Positions 35,694 to 44,499 of a stretch of DNA of 64,000 bases are shown piece after piece. Position 1 is the stretch's first letter. Each line of letters begins with the position of its first letter. A program made the position numbers and the translations under genes. The stretch is from UBA4810 sp002479215. GTDB lineage: Bacteria; Desulfobacterota; Syntrophia; Syntrophales; Smithellaceae. Location: contig JBEKVB010000006.1 of assembly GCA_049514435.1 (NCBI GenBank), positions 1-64,000 on the forward strand, given 5' to 3'. The notes beneath the pieces are model-generated. The model did no database searches, was not told the origin of the DNA, and worked only from the letters and a program-made list of their open reading frames with translations.

Positions 35694-37058
35694 TCAAACG
35701 ATATTTTTATACTTTTCCAATTTTTTGCGCAGTGTCTTACGGGTTATGCCGAGGCGGCGGGCGGCTTCGCTTTTGTTCCCACTGCAAGATTCGAGTGCAT
35801 CCAGAATGCTTCTCTTTTCCACTTCTTCCAACGGTAAATTTTCCAGTAACCTATTTTGAGTAGGCTTAATATCAACGGAATTATCCGCCATCATTAGTAC
35901 CAACTCTTCGGCATCAAGATATTCCTTACGTGACAGAACAACTGCTCTCTCTATCGCGTTCATAAGCTCCCGGATGTTTCCCGGCCAACTATATTTTAAT
36001 AGCTTTTCCATCGCCTGCGGTGTGAAGCCTTTTATTTTTTTGGAATTCTGCGCGACAAATTGTTGCAGGAAATGTTGCGCCAGTATTGGTATATCTTCTT
36101 TTCTTTCCCGAAGTGGCGGCACATTTAGGCCAACAACATTGAGCCGGTAAAATAAATCTTCACGGAAACGGCCTCTCTCCATTTCTTTTTTTAAATCCTT
36201 ATTCGAGGCGGCAATCAACCTTACATTGATTTTAATAACTTCCGCTCCACCGACACGTGTTAATTCTCTTTCCTGTAAGACTCTTAAGAGTTTCACCTGC
36301 ATCGCCGGCGACATTTCACTCACTTCATCCAAAAACAGACTGCCGCCTTCCGCTTGACGAAATTTTCCCTCCCGCCTTCGTTCCGCACCGGTAAAAGCGC
36401 CTTTTTCATAGCCGAATAGCTCGGATTCCAAAAGTGTTTCTGTAAGCGCCGCGCAGTTAATCTTAATGAACGGCGCATCTTTGCGGGAGCTGTTGTAATG
36501 AATAGCATTGGCAATTACTTCTTTGCCCGTCCCCGATTCGCCGGTAATCAAAATGGTGGCTTCCGTCGCCGCAACCTGCGCGACAGTATCGAGTAGCTTT
36601 ATCATTGATGGGCTCTGGCCAATCAAGTTTTGCCGGTCAAACTGCTCACCTAATCTTACTTTTAAGTATTCGTTTTCCTTTTTCAGCCGATTATGCTCAG
36701 TAGCACGGCCGATGGCAATTTTAAGTTCATCAAAATCCAGTGGTTTGGTGAGGTAATCATAAGCACCTTTTTTTAAGGCGGTTACCGCCGTCTCCACGGA
36801 AGCGTAGGCTGTCATGATAATAACCGGAATTGCCGGATTGATAATTTTAATTTGTTCCAGTGCCTCAATTCCCGAAATATTGAGCATCCGGATATCCATT
36901 AAAATCAAATCAAAAGATGTTTGGCGTACTTTTTCAATCGCGCCTGATCCGTCATCAGCTTCGAATACTTCATAGCCCCAGCCTGCCAGCAGTTTTTTGA
37001 GCATCATGCGGTGGGCAAGATCATCATCCACGACTAAAATTGATTGATCAATTTTCAT
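35694..37058 (-). CDS. zraR: Sigma-54-dependent response regulator (ZraR/AtoC-like)
   Basis: A 454-residue enhancer-binding protein: receiver with phosphoacceptor Asp55 (LILMDIRM), AAA+ domain with Walker A GESGTGKE, the GAFTGA loop (YEKGAFTGAERR) and Walker B GSLFLDEVSEM, and a Fis-type HTH (GNKSEAARRLGITRKTLRKKL). It overlaps the upstream sensor gene by 11 bases. Facing away from this pair are a sigma-54 promoter and a ZraP/Spy-like gene, the same arrangement as zraP-zraSR of enterobacteria, so it probably activates that promoter. The gene symbol reflects the arrangement rather than proven orthology. Confidence 0.9.
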   Translation of the reverse strand: MKIDQSILVVDDDLAHRMMLKKLLAGWGYEVFEADDGSGAIEKVRQTSFDLILMDIRMLNISGIEALEQIKIINPAIPVIIMTAYASVETAVTALKKGAYDYLTKPLDFDELKIAIGRATEHNRLKKENEYLKVRLGEQFDRQNLIGQSPSMIKLLDTVAQVAATEATILITGESGTGKEVIANAIHYNSSRKDAPFIKINCAALTETLLESELFGYEKGAFTGAERRREGKFRQAEGGSLFLDEVSEMSPAMQVKLLRVLQERELTRVGGAEVIKINVRLIAASNKDLKKEMERGRFREDLFYRLNVVGLNVPPLRERKEDIPILAQHFLQQFVAQNSKKIKGFTPQAMEKLLKYSWPGNIRELMNAIERAVVLSRKEYLDAEELVLMMADNSVDIKPTQNRLLENLPLEEVEKRSILDALESCSGNKSEAARRLGITRKTLRKKLEKYKNIV

Positions 37059-38778
37059 CTATATCCCTTTTTTTGCCGGTATCAGAAAATGGGAAAAGCA
37101 GAAATATCTTTGTCCCTTGTCCGGCTGTGCTTTCCACGTTAATGTGTCCTCCGTGCGCCTCCATTATTTTTTGCACAATTGCCAGCCCCAGACCGGTTCC
37201 CGCCGGTTTCGATGTAAAATAAGGATCGTAAATTCGGGGTAAATCCGTTTTCTCTATCCCCATACCGGTATCGGAAATTATAACGGAAAGATAACTTTCC
37301 CCCGGTAAAAGCATAATCACCAGTTTGCCGCCTTTTTTCATAGCTGCCAGTGAATTGAGAAAAACATTGAGAAGCACTTGCTTAATTTTATCGGGATCAA
37401 CTTCGATCAGCGGTGCGTCAGTATCAATTTCCATATCAATAGTGATTTTATTCTTTCGTGCTTCGGCGTCAATTAACTTTACTGTATGCCGAACCAAATC
37501 CGAAAATCGCGTTTTTTCTTTTTTCAATTCCAGAGGACGGGCAAATTCTATAAGCTGGCTGATTACACGATTGAGTCTTTCGACTTCTTGAATCATAACT
37601 TCCGCCGTTTTTTTATCCTCAATATTGCCGGATAGTTTTTCCTTCAGATAAACGGCAAATCCCTTGATGGAACTGAGCGGATTTCTAATCTCATGGGCAA
37701 CGCCTGCGGCTAAAGAGCCGATGGAAGTCAAATGTCGGCTTTTGGTCACTTCTTTTTGCAATTCCCGTATTGCCGTCGCATCGTGTATAAGCAATATTCG
37801 TCCGGCGGGAATTCCCTCATCCATAAGCCCTGCGGCGATGATCTCCCAGATTTGATCCTTACCGTCGGGAGAAGTCAACTTAATATCACGTTCCAGCAGG
37901 CCGCCTTGTTCGGGAAGTTCTTCCAACAAATTTTTCAAAGGTTCCGGCAAAATCGTCGTTACTTCTTTACCTGAAGCATCACTGCAGGAAACATTCAAAA
38001 TCGTTTGCGCTTTTTCGTTGCAGGTAACAATTTGACCGCTGTCATCCAGCGCGATAAGGCCGATGGGCATATTTTTTACCAGCGCTTCTGAAAACACCCT
38101 AATGCGGGAAAGGGAAGTACGAGTGAGGCGATAAGCTTGAGCCAGAAAAAGGGAAACAATAGCCGAAGAGCCAATTAATAAAAGGATTAGCGCAATAATA
38201 ACGGTATTTCGGGTATCTTCTTTGGTTGCTTTTTCTATGGCCGCCATATTCAGGCCGACATAAATAATCAAATTATTATTTTCTTTGCCTTTGGATAAAG
38301 TTTTGTCTTCGACATATTTCTGCAGAGGGAAAAAACCACGGTAAACTTCGAATGTGTCCGCACCTCCCGGATTGGTAACCTGTCGCCACTGAATTTCGTT
38401 AGATAAAGCGATAAGCGTACCATCCAAATCCAAACCATATTTATCGCCCACCTGCGAAGGATCACTATCAGCGATTATATTGCCATTGCTCGCGGCAACA
38501 ATGATGTAATCAATATCCGGCTGCTGGGCTGTCTCCATTAATAATTTTTGCAGCCCAAATGTTCCTTCTTTTATACTTAAGGGACTGCGCAGACCAGCTT
38601 CAAACGACCGGATGAGCGTCGCACCCTTCTCTATTAAAAGTTCGACCGCCTGCTCTTTTTGCCGCTGAAAATGCGCCAGAGCCATAACCGCAGCCACGAT
38701 GGCCATTACGGCTATAGCGCCAATTACTACCCAAACGGAAAAATCAAACCAGAATCTTTTCTTCGTTATATTGGTCAC
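37048..38778 (-). CDS. zraS: Membrane sensor histidine kinase (ZraS-like)
   Basis: About 576 residues: a membrane helix near residues 15-38, a periplasmic sensor region of about 150 residues (contains DIDYIIVAASNGNIIADSDP, a Cache-like pattern), a second helix near 195-218, a PAS domain (ALVKNMPIGLIALDDSGQIV), the phosphoacceptor in GVAHEIRNPLSSIKG and a HATPase with DTGMGIEKTD and GTGLGL. The likely start is GTG 38778, eight bases after GGAG; the TTG at 38784 is too close to it. The periplasmic part should sense envelope stress or metal. Phosphorylates the overlapping regulator. Confidence 0.9.
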   Translation of the reverse strand: MTNITKKRFWFDFSVWVVIGAIAVMAIVAAVMALAHFQRQKEQAVELLIEKGATLIRSFEAGLRSPLSIKEGTFGLQKLLMETAQQPDIDYIIVAASNGNIIADSDPSQVGDKYGLDLDGTLIALSNEIQWRQVTNPGGADTFEVYRGFFPLQKYVEDKTLSKGKENNNLIIYVGLNMAAIEKATKEDTRNTVIIALILLLIGSSAIVSLFLAQAYRLTRTSLSRIRVFSEALVKNMPIGLIALDDSGQIVTCNEKAQTILNVSCSDASGKEVTTILPEPLKNLLEELPEQGGLLERDIKLTSPDGKDQIWEIIAAGLMDEGIPAGRILLIHDATAIRELQKEVTKSRHLTSIGSLAAGVAHEIRNPLSSIKGFAVYLKEKLSGNIEDKKTAEVMIQEVERLNRVISQLIEFARPLELKKEKTRFSDLVRHTVKLIDAEARKNKITIDMEIDTDAPLIEVDPDKIKQVLLNVFLNSLAAMKKGGKLVIMLLPGESYLSVIISDTGMGIEKTDLPRIYDPYFTSKPAGTGLGLAIVQKIMEAHGGHINVESTAGQGTKIFLLFPFSDTGKKRDIDEN

Positions 38779-38800
38779 ATCCAAATCTCCAGTAATTGCT

Positions 38801-38847
38801 GGATACTCTGTACCCAGATGGATACTTTTCTTGGATAAATACTATCC
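38801..38847. promoter_or_regulatory. Repeated GGATA elements, candidate activator sites
   Basis: GGATAC at 38801-38806, GGATAC at 38820-38825, GGATA at 38833-38837 and its inverse TATCC at 38843-38847 fall 90-130 bases upstream of the sigma-54 promoter, where an enhancer-binding protein would bind. The last two form an inverted repeat. Confidence 0.45.
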
Positions 38848-38933
38848 ACTTATTCCCGAAATATTTCAACGTGAAATTGACATATTCGTTATTAATCTTG
38901 CGATTACCGACTGTTGGAAAATAAAAGCGCCAT

Positions 38934-38949
38934 TGGCATAAGCCTTGCT
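38934..38949 (+). promoter_or_regulatory. Sigma-54 promoter of the ZraP-like gene
   Basis: TGGCAT, five bases, TTGCT with GG (38935-38936) and GC (38947-38948) ten bases apart: one mismatch from consensus. Transcription would start near 38960 and cover the small ORF at 38998, the ZraP/Spy-like gene and possibly the flavodoxin gene. Confidence 0.8.
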
Positions 38950-38997
38950 GTACAATATCTTAACTGAAGCAAAGATAACAGAGTAGGGAGATTGATT

Positions 38998-39183
38998 ATG
39001 AAAAAGTTAACATTGATATTGATAGCATGCTTAATAGCCTTTCTATTGAACAGATATTATCCATTCGCTTCCAGAAAATTAATATTGGAATATATATTTG
39101 TTGCTTTCTTATCTTTCAAATTCAGTGAGTTAATGAACATTAAGGCTGTTTATAAAACACCTTACTTAGAAGTAACTAACTAA
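38998..39183 (+). CDS. 61-residue membrane peptide sharing its leader with the next gene
   Basis: ATG 38998 follows GGGAGATTGATT. The first residues, MKKLTLILIACLIAFLL, and the DNA around the start are nearly identical to those of the ZraP-like gene (19 exact bases from GGAGATTGATT through the start). After the hydrophobic segment the sequence (NRYYPFASRKLILEYIFVAF) is unrelated to ZraP and unknown to me. It may be a real small membrane protein or the scar of a partial duplication that left only the signal sequence. It would be cotranscribed from the sigma-54 promoter. Confidence 0.5.
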   Translation: MKKLTLILIACLIAFLLNRYYPFASRKLILEYIFVAFLSFKFSELMNIKAVYKTPYLEVTN

Positions 39184-39211
39184 TTTAAAAGCTCTTGAAA
39201 GGAGATTGATT

Positions 39212-39697
39212 ATGAAAAAATTAACACTAGTATTGATGGTTGTCGGACTTGGCTTACTCTTGAGTGCATCAGCATTTGCCTTTGGCGGCCCTAGTGATGA
39301 CGGAAGCCGTGGATATTGCAATGAAGCAGGTTTGCAGAGATTAAACCTTACAGATGAACAAAGAACCAAGATTGAAGCTCTTACCACAGCCAACCAAAAG
39401 GAAATCAGGCCGATCAGAGAAAAGATGTTTGATAAATCGGTGGCATTGCGCAGGTTGTGGCTGCAACCCAACCCGGATAAAGACAAGATAATTGCCCTAC
39501 AAAAAGAAGTAAGAACACTGCGCGATCAAGTTCAGGATAAATCCACTTTGCTGCGTTTTGAAATTCGTAAAGTACTCACCCCGGAGCAGAAAGAAAAACT
39601 GGCGAGCTTCGGCTGGGGCAGAGGTCCCGGTTTTGGACCTCGTGGCGGTATGAGGGGCCATGGAGGACCTGGACCAGGAATGGGTATGTGTCAATAG
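39212..39697 (+). CDS. zraP: Periplasmic ZraP/Spy-like (LTxxQ) protein
   Basis: A 161-residue exported protein started at ATG 39212 (AGGAGATTGATT upstream). A Sec signal peptide ends near SASAFA. The mature part is helical and acidic-basic, with the LTxxQ-type motifs LNLTDEQRTKIEAL and LTPEQKEKLASF, as in Spy, CpxP and ZraP. The tail is Gly/Pro/Met-rich with a terminal Cys (GGMRGHGGPGPGMGMCQ), which may bind metal. Such proteins act as periplasmic chaperones or metal buffers. Divergent ZraSR-like genes and the sigma-54 promoter fit a metal/envelope stress response. Confidence 0.88.
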   Translation: MKKLTLVLMVVGLGLLLSASAFAFGGPSDDGSRGYCNEAGLQRLNLTDEQRTKIEALTTANQKEIRPIREKMFDKSVALRRLWLQPNPDKDKIIALQKEVRTLRDQVQDKSTLLRFEIRKVLTPEQKEKLASFGWGRGPGFGPRGGMRGHGGPGPGMGMCQ

Positions 39698-39721
39698 CTA
39701 AAAGTCACATCCCTCCTTCAA

Positions 39722-39750
39722 AAGGGGAGCATCTGCTCCCCTTTTTTTTT
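39722..39750 (+). terminator. Rho-independent terminator after the ZraP-like gene
   Basis: GGGGAGCA and TGCTCCCC form an eight-base perfect stem with a two-base gap, followed by nine T. It separates the ZraP-like gene from the flavodoxin gene. Confidence 0.9.
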
Positions 39751-39783
39751 ACATTCAATTGAAAAAAGTTTATAATGTGGATA

Positions 39784-40485
39784 ATGAACTGCAATAATCA
39801 CATAATCAATAACGAATACGCAGCCAATCAAAAGAAATACTTAAAGAGCTTGTTACTTTTTCCGCTAATCACTTTTTTGATTCTACTTTTGTTCACCTCT
39901 TCTAATTATTGCGCAGCTTCGGAGATAAACCTAATTGAAAATAGCTACGGAGAAAATAAACCCATGGCCCCCAAGATATTAGTTGCTTACGCTACTCGCG
40001 CCGGTTCTACCGCTGAAGTTGCCGATGCTATTGGAAAGGAACTCGCCGCAGGCGGGACCATGGTAGATGTTAAACCTATAAAAAAAGTGCAAAGTATAGA
40101 CGGTTACCAAAGCGTGGTTTTGGGTAGCGCTATTCGTGCCGGCAGTCTTTTGCCGGAGATGACGGATTTTGTCTATGCCCATAAAGATGACCTTCGGAAA
40201 GTACCGGCCGCATATTTTATAGTTTGTTTTATTTTAAGAGAAAATACTGAAGAAAATCGTAAAACCGCCAATGCCTATCTTGATCCGTTACGAGCCGAAG
40301 TCACACCTGTGGACGTGGGGCTTTTTACCGGAAAAATGGATTATTCCAAGTTAAGCTTCTGGGAAACATTCATCATTAAATATATAGTTAAAGCGCCGGA
40401 AGGAGATTTACGCGATTGGAACCAAATCAACACCTGGGCTATCAACCTGCTTCCTAAATTAATAAACAGTCAAAAAGAGAAATAA
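39784..40485 (+). CDS. Flavodoxin-domain protein with N-terminal hydrophobic segment
   Basis: From ATG 39784 the product is 233 residues. Residues about 20-45 are strongly hydrophobic (LLLFPLITFLILLLF), after which comes a HemG-like flavodoxin domain starting at MAPKILVAYATRAGSTAEVADAIG (FMN phosphate loop TRAGSTAE), with VVLGSAIRAGSLLPE and KYIVKAPEGDLRDWNQINTWA. If the early start is right, the domain would be membrane-tethered or exported, which is unusual for an FMN protein. A start at ATG 39964, with GGAG 11 bases upstream, would give an ordinary cytosolic flavodoxin. A terminator separates it from zraP. Convergent with mutS. Confidence 0.75.
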   Translation: MNCNNHIINNEYAANQKKYLKSLLLFPLITFLILLLFTSSNYCAASEINLIENSYGENKPMAPKILVAYATRAGSTAEVADAIGKELAAGGTMVDVKPIKKVQSIDGYQSVVLGSAIRAGSLLPEMTDFVYAHKDDLRKVPAAYFIVCFILRENTEENRKTANAYLDPLRAEVTPVDVGLFTGKMDYSKLSFWETFIIKYIVKAPEGDLRDWNQINTWAINLLPKLINSQKEK

Positions 40486-40498
40486 AAGAATGGGCATA

Positions 40499-43129
40499 TT
40501 AATCTGATATCTTGCCTTTCAACTCACTTAATTTATTAAGTGCCTCCAGCGGCGACATTGAGGAAATATCGATATTTTTAAGTTCGGCAACGATTTCATC
40601 TTCTTTTTCCACAAATAGATTCAATTGAGGATTTGTATTTTTCCCGTTGCCGGTACCGCGGGCAATACGGGGCATTCCGATTTCATCAAACTCTCCCTTT
40701 TCCAGATTATGCAATATTTCTTTGGCGCGCTTGATTACTTCCTGTGGCACACCGGCAATACGCGCCACTTCAATTCCGTAACTACGGCTGGTGCCGCCCT
40801 CCATAATCTTGCGCAGAAAAATTATCTTTTCTCCCCATTCTTTTACCGCAATATTATAGTTTTTGACGCCGTTTTTTGTCGCCGCTAAATCCGTCAACTG
40901 ATGGTAATGAGTGGCAAACAACGCGCGTACACCCTTTCCCTGTAAATCGTGAATGTATTCCGCAACCGCCCAGGCGATACTCAAGCCGTCAAAAGTAGAA
41001 GTCCCACGGCCCACTTCATCGATAATAACCAGACTGCGGGAAGTCGCATTTTTTAATATTTCCGCTGTTTCCGTCATCTCGACCATAAAGGTGCTCTGGC
41101 CCATAACCAAACTATCGGACGCGCCGATACGGGTGAATATTTTATCGACAATTCCAATTCTGGCCTTAGTCGCGGGGACAAAACTCCCCATTTGCGCTAA
41201 AAGAACGATCAAAGCCACCTGCCGGATATAAGTGGATTTACCCGCCATATTCGGACCAGTAATAATGAGCAAATGATTGTTTTGCAAATCAAGAAAACAA
41301 TCGTTCGGCACAAAACCTTCTTTCTTCAGCGCCGCCTCGACCACAGGATGGCGTCCGTCTTTGATCGCAATAATATCTTCAGCATCAATTTCTGGGCAGA
41401 CATAATGATACTTTTCGGCAACTTCAGCCAGAGAGGTAAGAGCGTCAAGTTCGGCAACGAGAAACGAACTTTTTTGAATACCGGAGATATATGGGGCAAG
41501 ATTGTCACGCAGAGAGATAAATAATTCCCCTTCCCTTTCTTTGATTTTTTCTTCCGCGTTTAAAACGGTTTGCTCGAATTCTTTCAACTCTTGATTGATG
41601 TATCGCTCCGCGTTAACCAATGTTTGCTTTCTTACGTAGGAATCCGGAACCATCGCCGCATTAGCTTTGGTCACTTCGATGTAGTAACCAAAAACATTAT
41701 TGAAACCGACTTTCAAGGAATTAATCCCCGTTTTTTGCCGCTCTTTGTTTTCTAACGCCGCAATCCACTTCTTTCCATCACGACTGATCGAGCGTAGTTT
41801 ATCCAGTTCTCCATCATAACCGGCGGCGATAAAACCGCCATCTTGCGTTCTTGGCGGCGGATCGTCCACAATGGACAGGGAAATCAAATCAACGACGGCG
41901 GGCATTTCTGTAAGCTGAGCACGAATCGCGGCAATTACAGAAGCGGTGAAATCCAGCAACATCGTTTTAAGTTCAGGGATAACCGAAAGAGAAACTTTCA
42001 GCGCAACTAAATCGCGGGGGTTGGCCACGCGCAGAGCCACCCGGCCGGAGAGCCTTTCCAAATCGTAAATGCCGGATAAAGTTTTGCGTAAATTCGACCG
42101 TAAAATATGGCTTTCTTTAATTTCAGCGACACCCGCCAGCCTCGCCCCGATTTTTTCCGCATTCACCAAGGGGTAATTCAGCCACCATCTTAAACGCCGC
42201 GTGCCCATGGGAGTCAGGGTTTCATTGATCAGGGAAAAAAGAGAACCGGCCTTGGAATTATCTTGAATTGTCGCAAATATCTCCAAATTCCGGCGGGCCG
42301 CCTCATCAAGGATGAGATAATTTTCCGGATTGTACCATTTAATTTCGCTTATGTGCTCGGGACGAATTTTTTGCGTCTGGTTAACATAGCACAAAATAGC
42401 GCCGGCGGCTGACATCGCCGCCGCATGCTCATTAATCTTTATTTTAGCCAAAACTTCGTCGGTGAAATTCTGATTCAAAATAGCGGAAGTTTTCCCGGTT
42501 AGAAAATAATCTTCATCAAAGTAATTGATCAGGCCTGCGGGCATTTGCGACTCCAGCATCTTAATCAATATCTTATCGGGAAAAGACCGTGCTAAAATTA
42601 ATTCTTTAAATTCCAACCCGGAAATGGCCAAGAGGAAGGAATCGCGGTCGGGGAATTCGCTTACTTGAAACTCACCCGTGGAAATATCCAAAAAAGCAAG
42701 CCCCAGTAAATCTTTCCCGGCACAAAGACAAGCCAAATAATTGTTTTCGCCCGCGGCAAGATTCTCTTCCTCCAAAATAAGTCCGGGAGTAATGACCCGT
42801 ATAACTTCTCTTTTGACAATTCCTTTCGCTTTCTTGGGATCTTCGACTTGTTCGCATATCGCCACTTTAAAGCCTTTTTCCACAAGCTTGGCGATGTACG
42901 CGGAAGCCGCGTGATAAGGAAAACCGCAAAGCGGCACGCTGTCTTCTTTTCCTTTATTGCGGGAGGTCAGTGTGATTTCTAAAAGAGGTGCAGCAGTTAC
43001 CGCGTCTTCAAAAAACATTTCATAAAAATCACCCATGCGATAAAGCAAGATGCAGTCGGGATATTTTTCTTTGATTTCCACATACTGCTTCATCGCCGGT
43101 GTTAAGTTAAGCGTAGCGGCTAGCGCCAT
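40499..43129 (-). CDS. mutS: DNA mismatch repair protein MutS
   Basis: An 876-residue MutS1. The mismatch-binding motif is GDFYEMF (Phe-x-Glu) near residue 33, followed by connector, lever and clamp domains, and the ATPase with Walker A GPNMAGKSTYIRQVA, the DEVGRGTSTFDGLSIAWA signature and ATHYHQL. A beta-clamp-like or MutL contact tail ends the protein. It recognises base mismatches. Its start overlaps the small membrane protein gene by ten bases. No mutL is nearby. Confidence 0.97.
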   Translation of the reverse strand: MALAATLNLTPAMKQYVEIKEKYPDCILLYRMGDFYEMFFEDAVTAAPLLEITLTSRNKGKEDSVPLCGFPYHAASAYIAKLVEKGFKVAICEQVEDPKKAKGIVKREVIRVITPGLILEEENLAAGENNYLACLCAGKDLLGLAFLDISTGEFQVSEFPDRDSFLLAISGLEFKELILARSFPDKILIKMLESQMPAGLINYFDEDYFLTGKTSAILNQNFTDEVLAKIKINEHAAAMSAAGAILCYVNQTQKIRPEHISEIKWYNPENYLILDEAARRNLEIFATIQDNSKAGSLFSLINETLTPMGTRRLRWWLNYPLVNAEKIGARLAGVAEIKESHILRSNLRKTLSGIYDLERLSGRVALRVANPRDLVALKVSLSVIPELKTMLLDFTASVIAAIRAQLTEMPAVVDLISLSIVDDPPPRTQDGGFIAAGYDGELDKLRSISRDGKKWIAALENKERQKTGINSLKVGFNNVFGYYIEVTKANAAMVPDSYVRKQTLVNAERYINQELKEFEQTVLNAEEKIKEREGELFISLRDNLAPYISGIQKSSFLVAELDALTSLAEVAEKYHYVCPEIDAEDIIAIKDGRHPVVEAALKKEGFVPNDCFLDLQNNHLLIITGPNMAGKSTYIRQVALIVLLAQMGSFVPATKARIGIVDKIFTRIGASDSLVMGQSTFMVEMTETAEILKNATSRSLVIIDEVGRGTSTFDGLSIAWAVAEYIHDLQGKGVRALFATHYHQLTDLAATKNGVKNYNIAVKEWGEKIIFLRKIMEGGTSRSYGIEVARIAGVPQEVIKRAKEILHNLEKGEFDEIGMPRIARGTGNGKNTNPQLNLFVEKEDEIVAELKNIDISSMSPLEALNKLSELKGKISD

Positions 43130-43530
43130 TTGCCGTCGTCCCCTTTTTCCATGTCAATAACATCCTGCCGTTTTGGTCTACCGGTATTGTTACTGACAAT
43201 AAAAAAATTGGCGAGCCAACTGACAATGCTGATCATAAGAGCGCCCAAAAACGCGGCCAGAAAGCCGTCAACTTCAAATCCCGGTATTATATAAGCGACC
43301 AACTCTAGTAAAAATGCGTTGATAAAAAAAGAAAATACACCAAGAGTTATTATGCTTAAAGGCAGGGTAAGGATTATTAAAACCGGCCTTATAAAAACAT
43401 TAATTAGCCCTAAAATACCGGCGGCAAAAAGCGCCGTTAAAAGAGAATCAACCCTGATACCGGATATGAACTTCGAAGAAAGCAATATCGCGACCGTTAT
43501 TACCAGCCAGCGTGTTATTATCAACACCAT
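43120..43530 (-). CDS. Phage-holin family IV (PF04020-type) membrane protein
   Basis: A 136-residue protein with four hydrophobic segments and the family pattern GLINVFIRPVLIILTLPLSIITLGVFSFFINAFLL (seen in parts), then GFEVDGFLAAFLGALMISIVSW. The holin name is inherited; these are ordinary chromosomal membrane proteins with unknown function. No phage genes are nearby. AAGGGG Shine-Dalgarno; overlaps mutS by ten bases. Confidence 0.85.
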   Translation of the reverse strand: MVLIITRWLVITVAILLSSKFISGIRVDSLLTALFAAGILGLINVFIRPVLIILTLPLSIITLGVFSFFINAFLLELVAYIIPGFEVDGFLAAFLGALMISIVSWLANFFIVSNNTGRPKRQDVIDMEKGDDGKWR

Positions 43531-43601
43531 AAACTTACCCCTTATGCTCCCTGCCAGGAAATATCATCGAGCTTTAATATATTTAATACCCTGTTTTTTT
43601 C

Positions 43602-44444
43602 TCACTTCTCCGTAGTGACCATCTTCGCTGATTTGAGGAATATCCAGGTAAAGCCGATACCGGTCATGAAAGATGTACTTCTTTTTACCAGCGGACTATT
43701 TTCAAACACTGCCCCCTGAAGAAAATCTGCACTGACAAAGGTACTAAAGATAAATTGTTTATACGCTTTATCCAATCCGATCGAAAGCGTGGAACCGCTG
43801 TAGCCTCCACCGGCTGAATAGGCAGGCCGTGCAACAGTGGCGTAAGCAGGATCTACTGTATAGAAATATTCATGGTAGCCGCTATCGGCAAACATTGGGC
43901 CCACGGAAATTCCTAAATTTAATCCTGTCTGGGGAATAATATCGCCTTTTTCAAAATTGAGTCTGGGGGCAAACACCCAGCCTTCGCGGCTTACCGAGGA
44001 AAAATCCGTAGAAAAAACGGCGCGCACCGGCAGAGTCAAATTAAGTTTATATTTATCCTCTTTATTTTCCAGAAAATTAATTATAATTGCAGGACCAATT
44101 TCAAAGGTCGGATCCAAATCTGGCATCCCTTCGCGGGCAGTATTATTGGAGGCTTTAACCGGCACGGAACCATAGAAGGAAACGTCCAATAAAATCCGGT
44201 CAGTCTTAAAAATTCGCCCTGAAATATTATGCTCATCCACTTTTAACACATCACCACGGTAGATGAAATACGGGTAAGGCAGCGGATAAAACCTATATTC
44301 ATTTGATCCCCGATAATCCGGTAAAAGTAGCGCAGCGAAACCTACACCAACCTCCCAAAGTGGTTTTTCAGCACTAATGGCTACCCTGGGAAAGACGATA
44401 CTTACAAACAACAATATCAGCAACAATACGCGACGAACTCTCAT
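43602..44444 (-). CDS. MipA/OmpV family outer-membrane protein
   Basis: A 280-residue beta-barrel with a Sec signal peptide cleaved near RVAISA. Blocks VGVGFAALLLPDYRGSNEYRFYPLPYPYFIYRGD and the C-terminal FMTGIGFTWIFLKSAK (ending in an aromatic strand) match MipA/OmpV. MipA links the lytic transglycosylase MltA and PBP1B in E. coli; in other bacteria the family is a porin-like or scaffolding protein. AGGTGAG Shine-Dalgarno. It lies downstream of rubrerythrin, 55 bases away. Confidence 0.88.
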   Translation of the reverse strand: MRVRRVLLLILLFVSIVFPRVAISAEKPLWEVGVGFAALLLPDYRGSNEYRFYPLPYPYFIYRGDVLKVDEHNISGRIFKTDRILLDVSFYGSVPVKASNNTAREGMPDLDPTFEIGPAIIINFLENKEDKYKLNLTLPVRAVFSTDFSSVSREGWVFAPRLNFEKGDIIPQTGLNLGISVGPMFADSGYHEYFYTVDPAYATVARPAYSAGGGYSGSTLSIGLDKAYKQFIFSTFVSADFLQGAVFENSPLVKRSTSFMTGIGFTWIFLKSAKMVTTEK

Positions 44445-44499
44445 ATTCTCACCTCATAAATTAATAGCGCAGCTTAGCGTTGAAAAAACGGTCGGCCGG

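Noticed and set aside
43120..43530. Phage holin indicating a prophage
   Set aside because: The family name is misleading; no other phage genes, integrase or attachment sites are seen, and the gene overlaps mutS.
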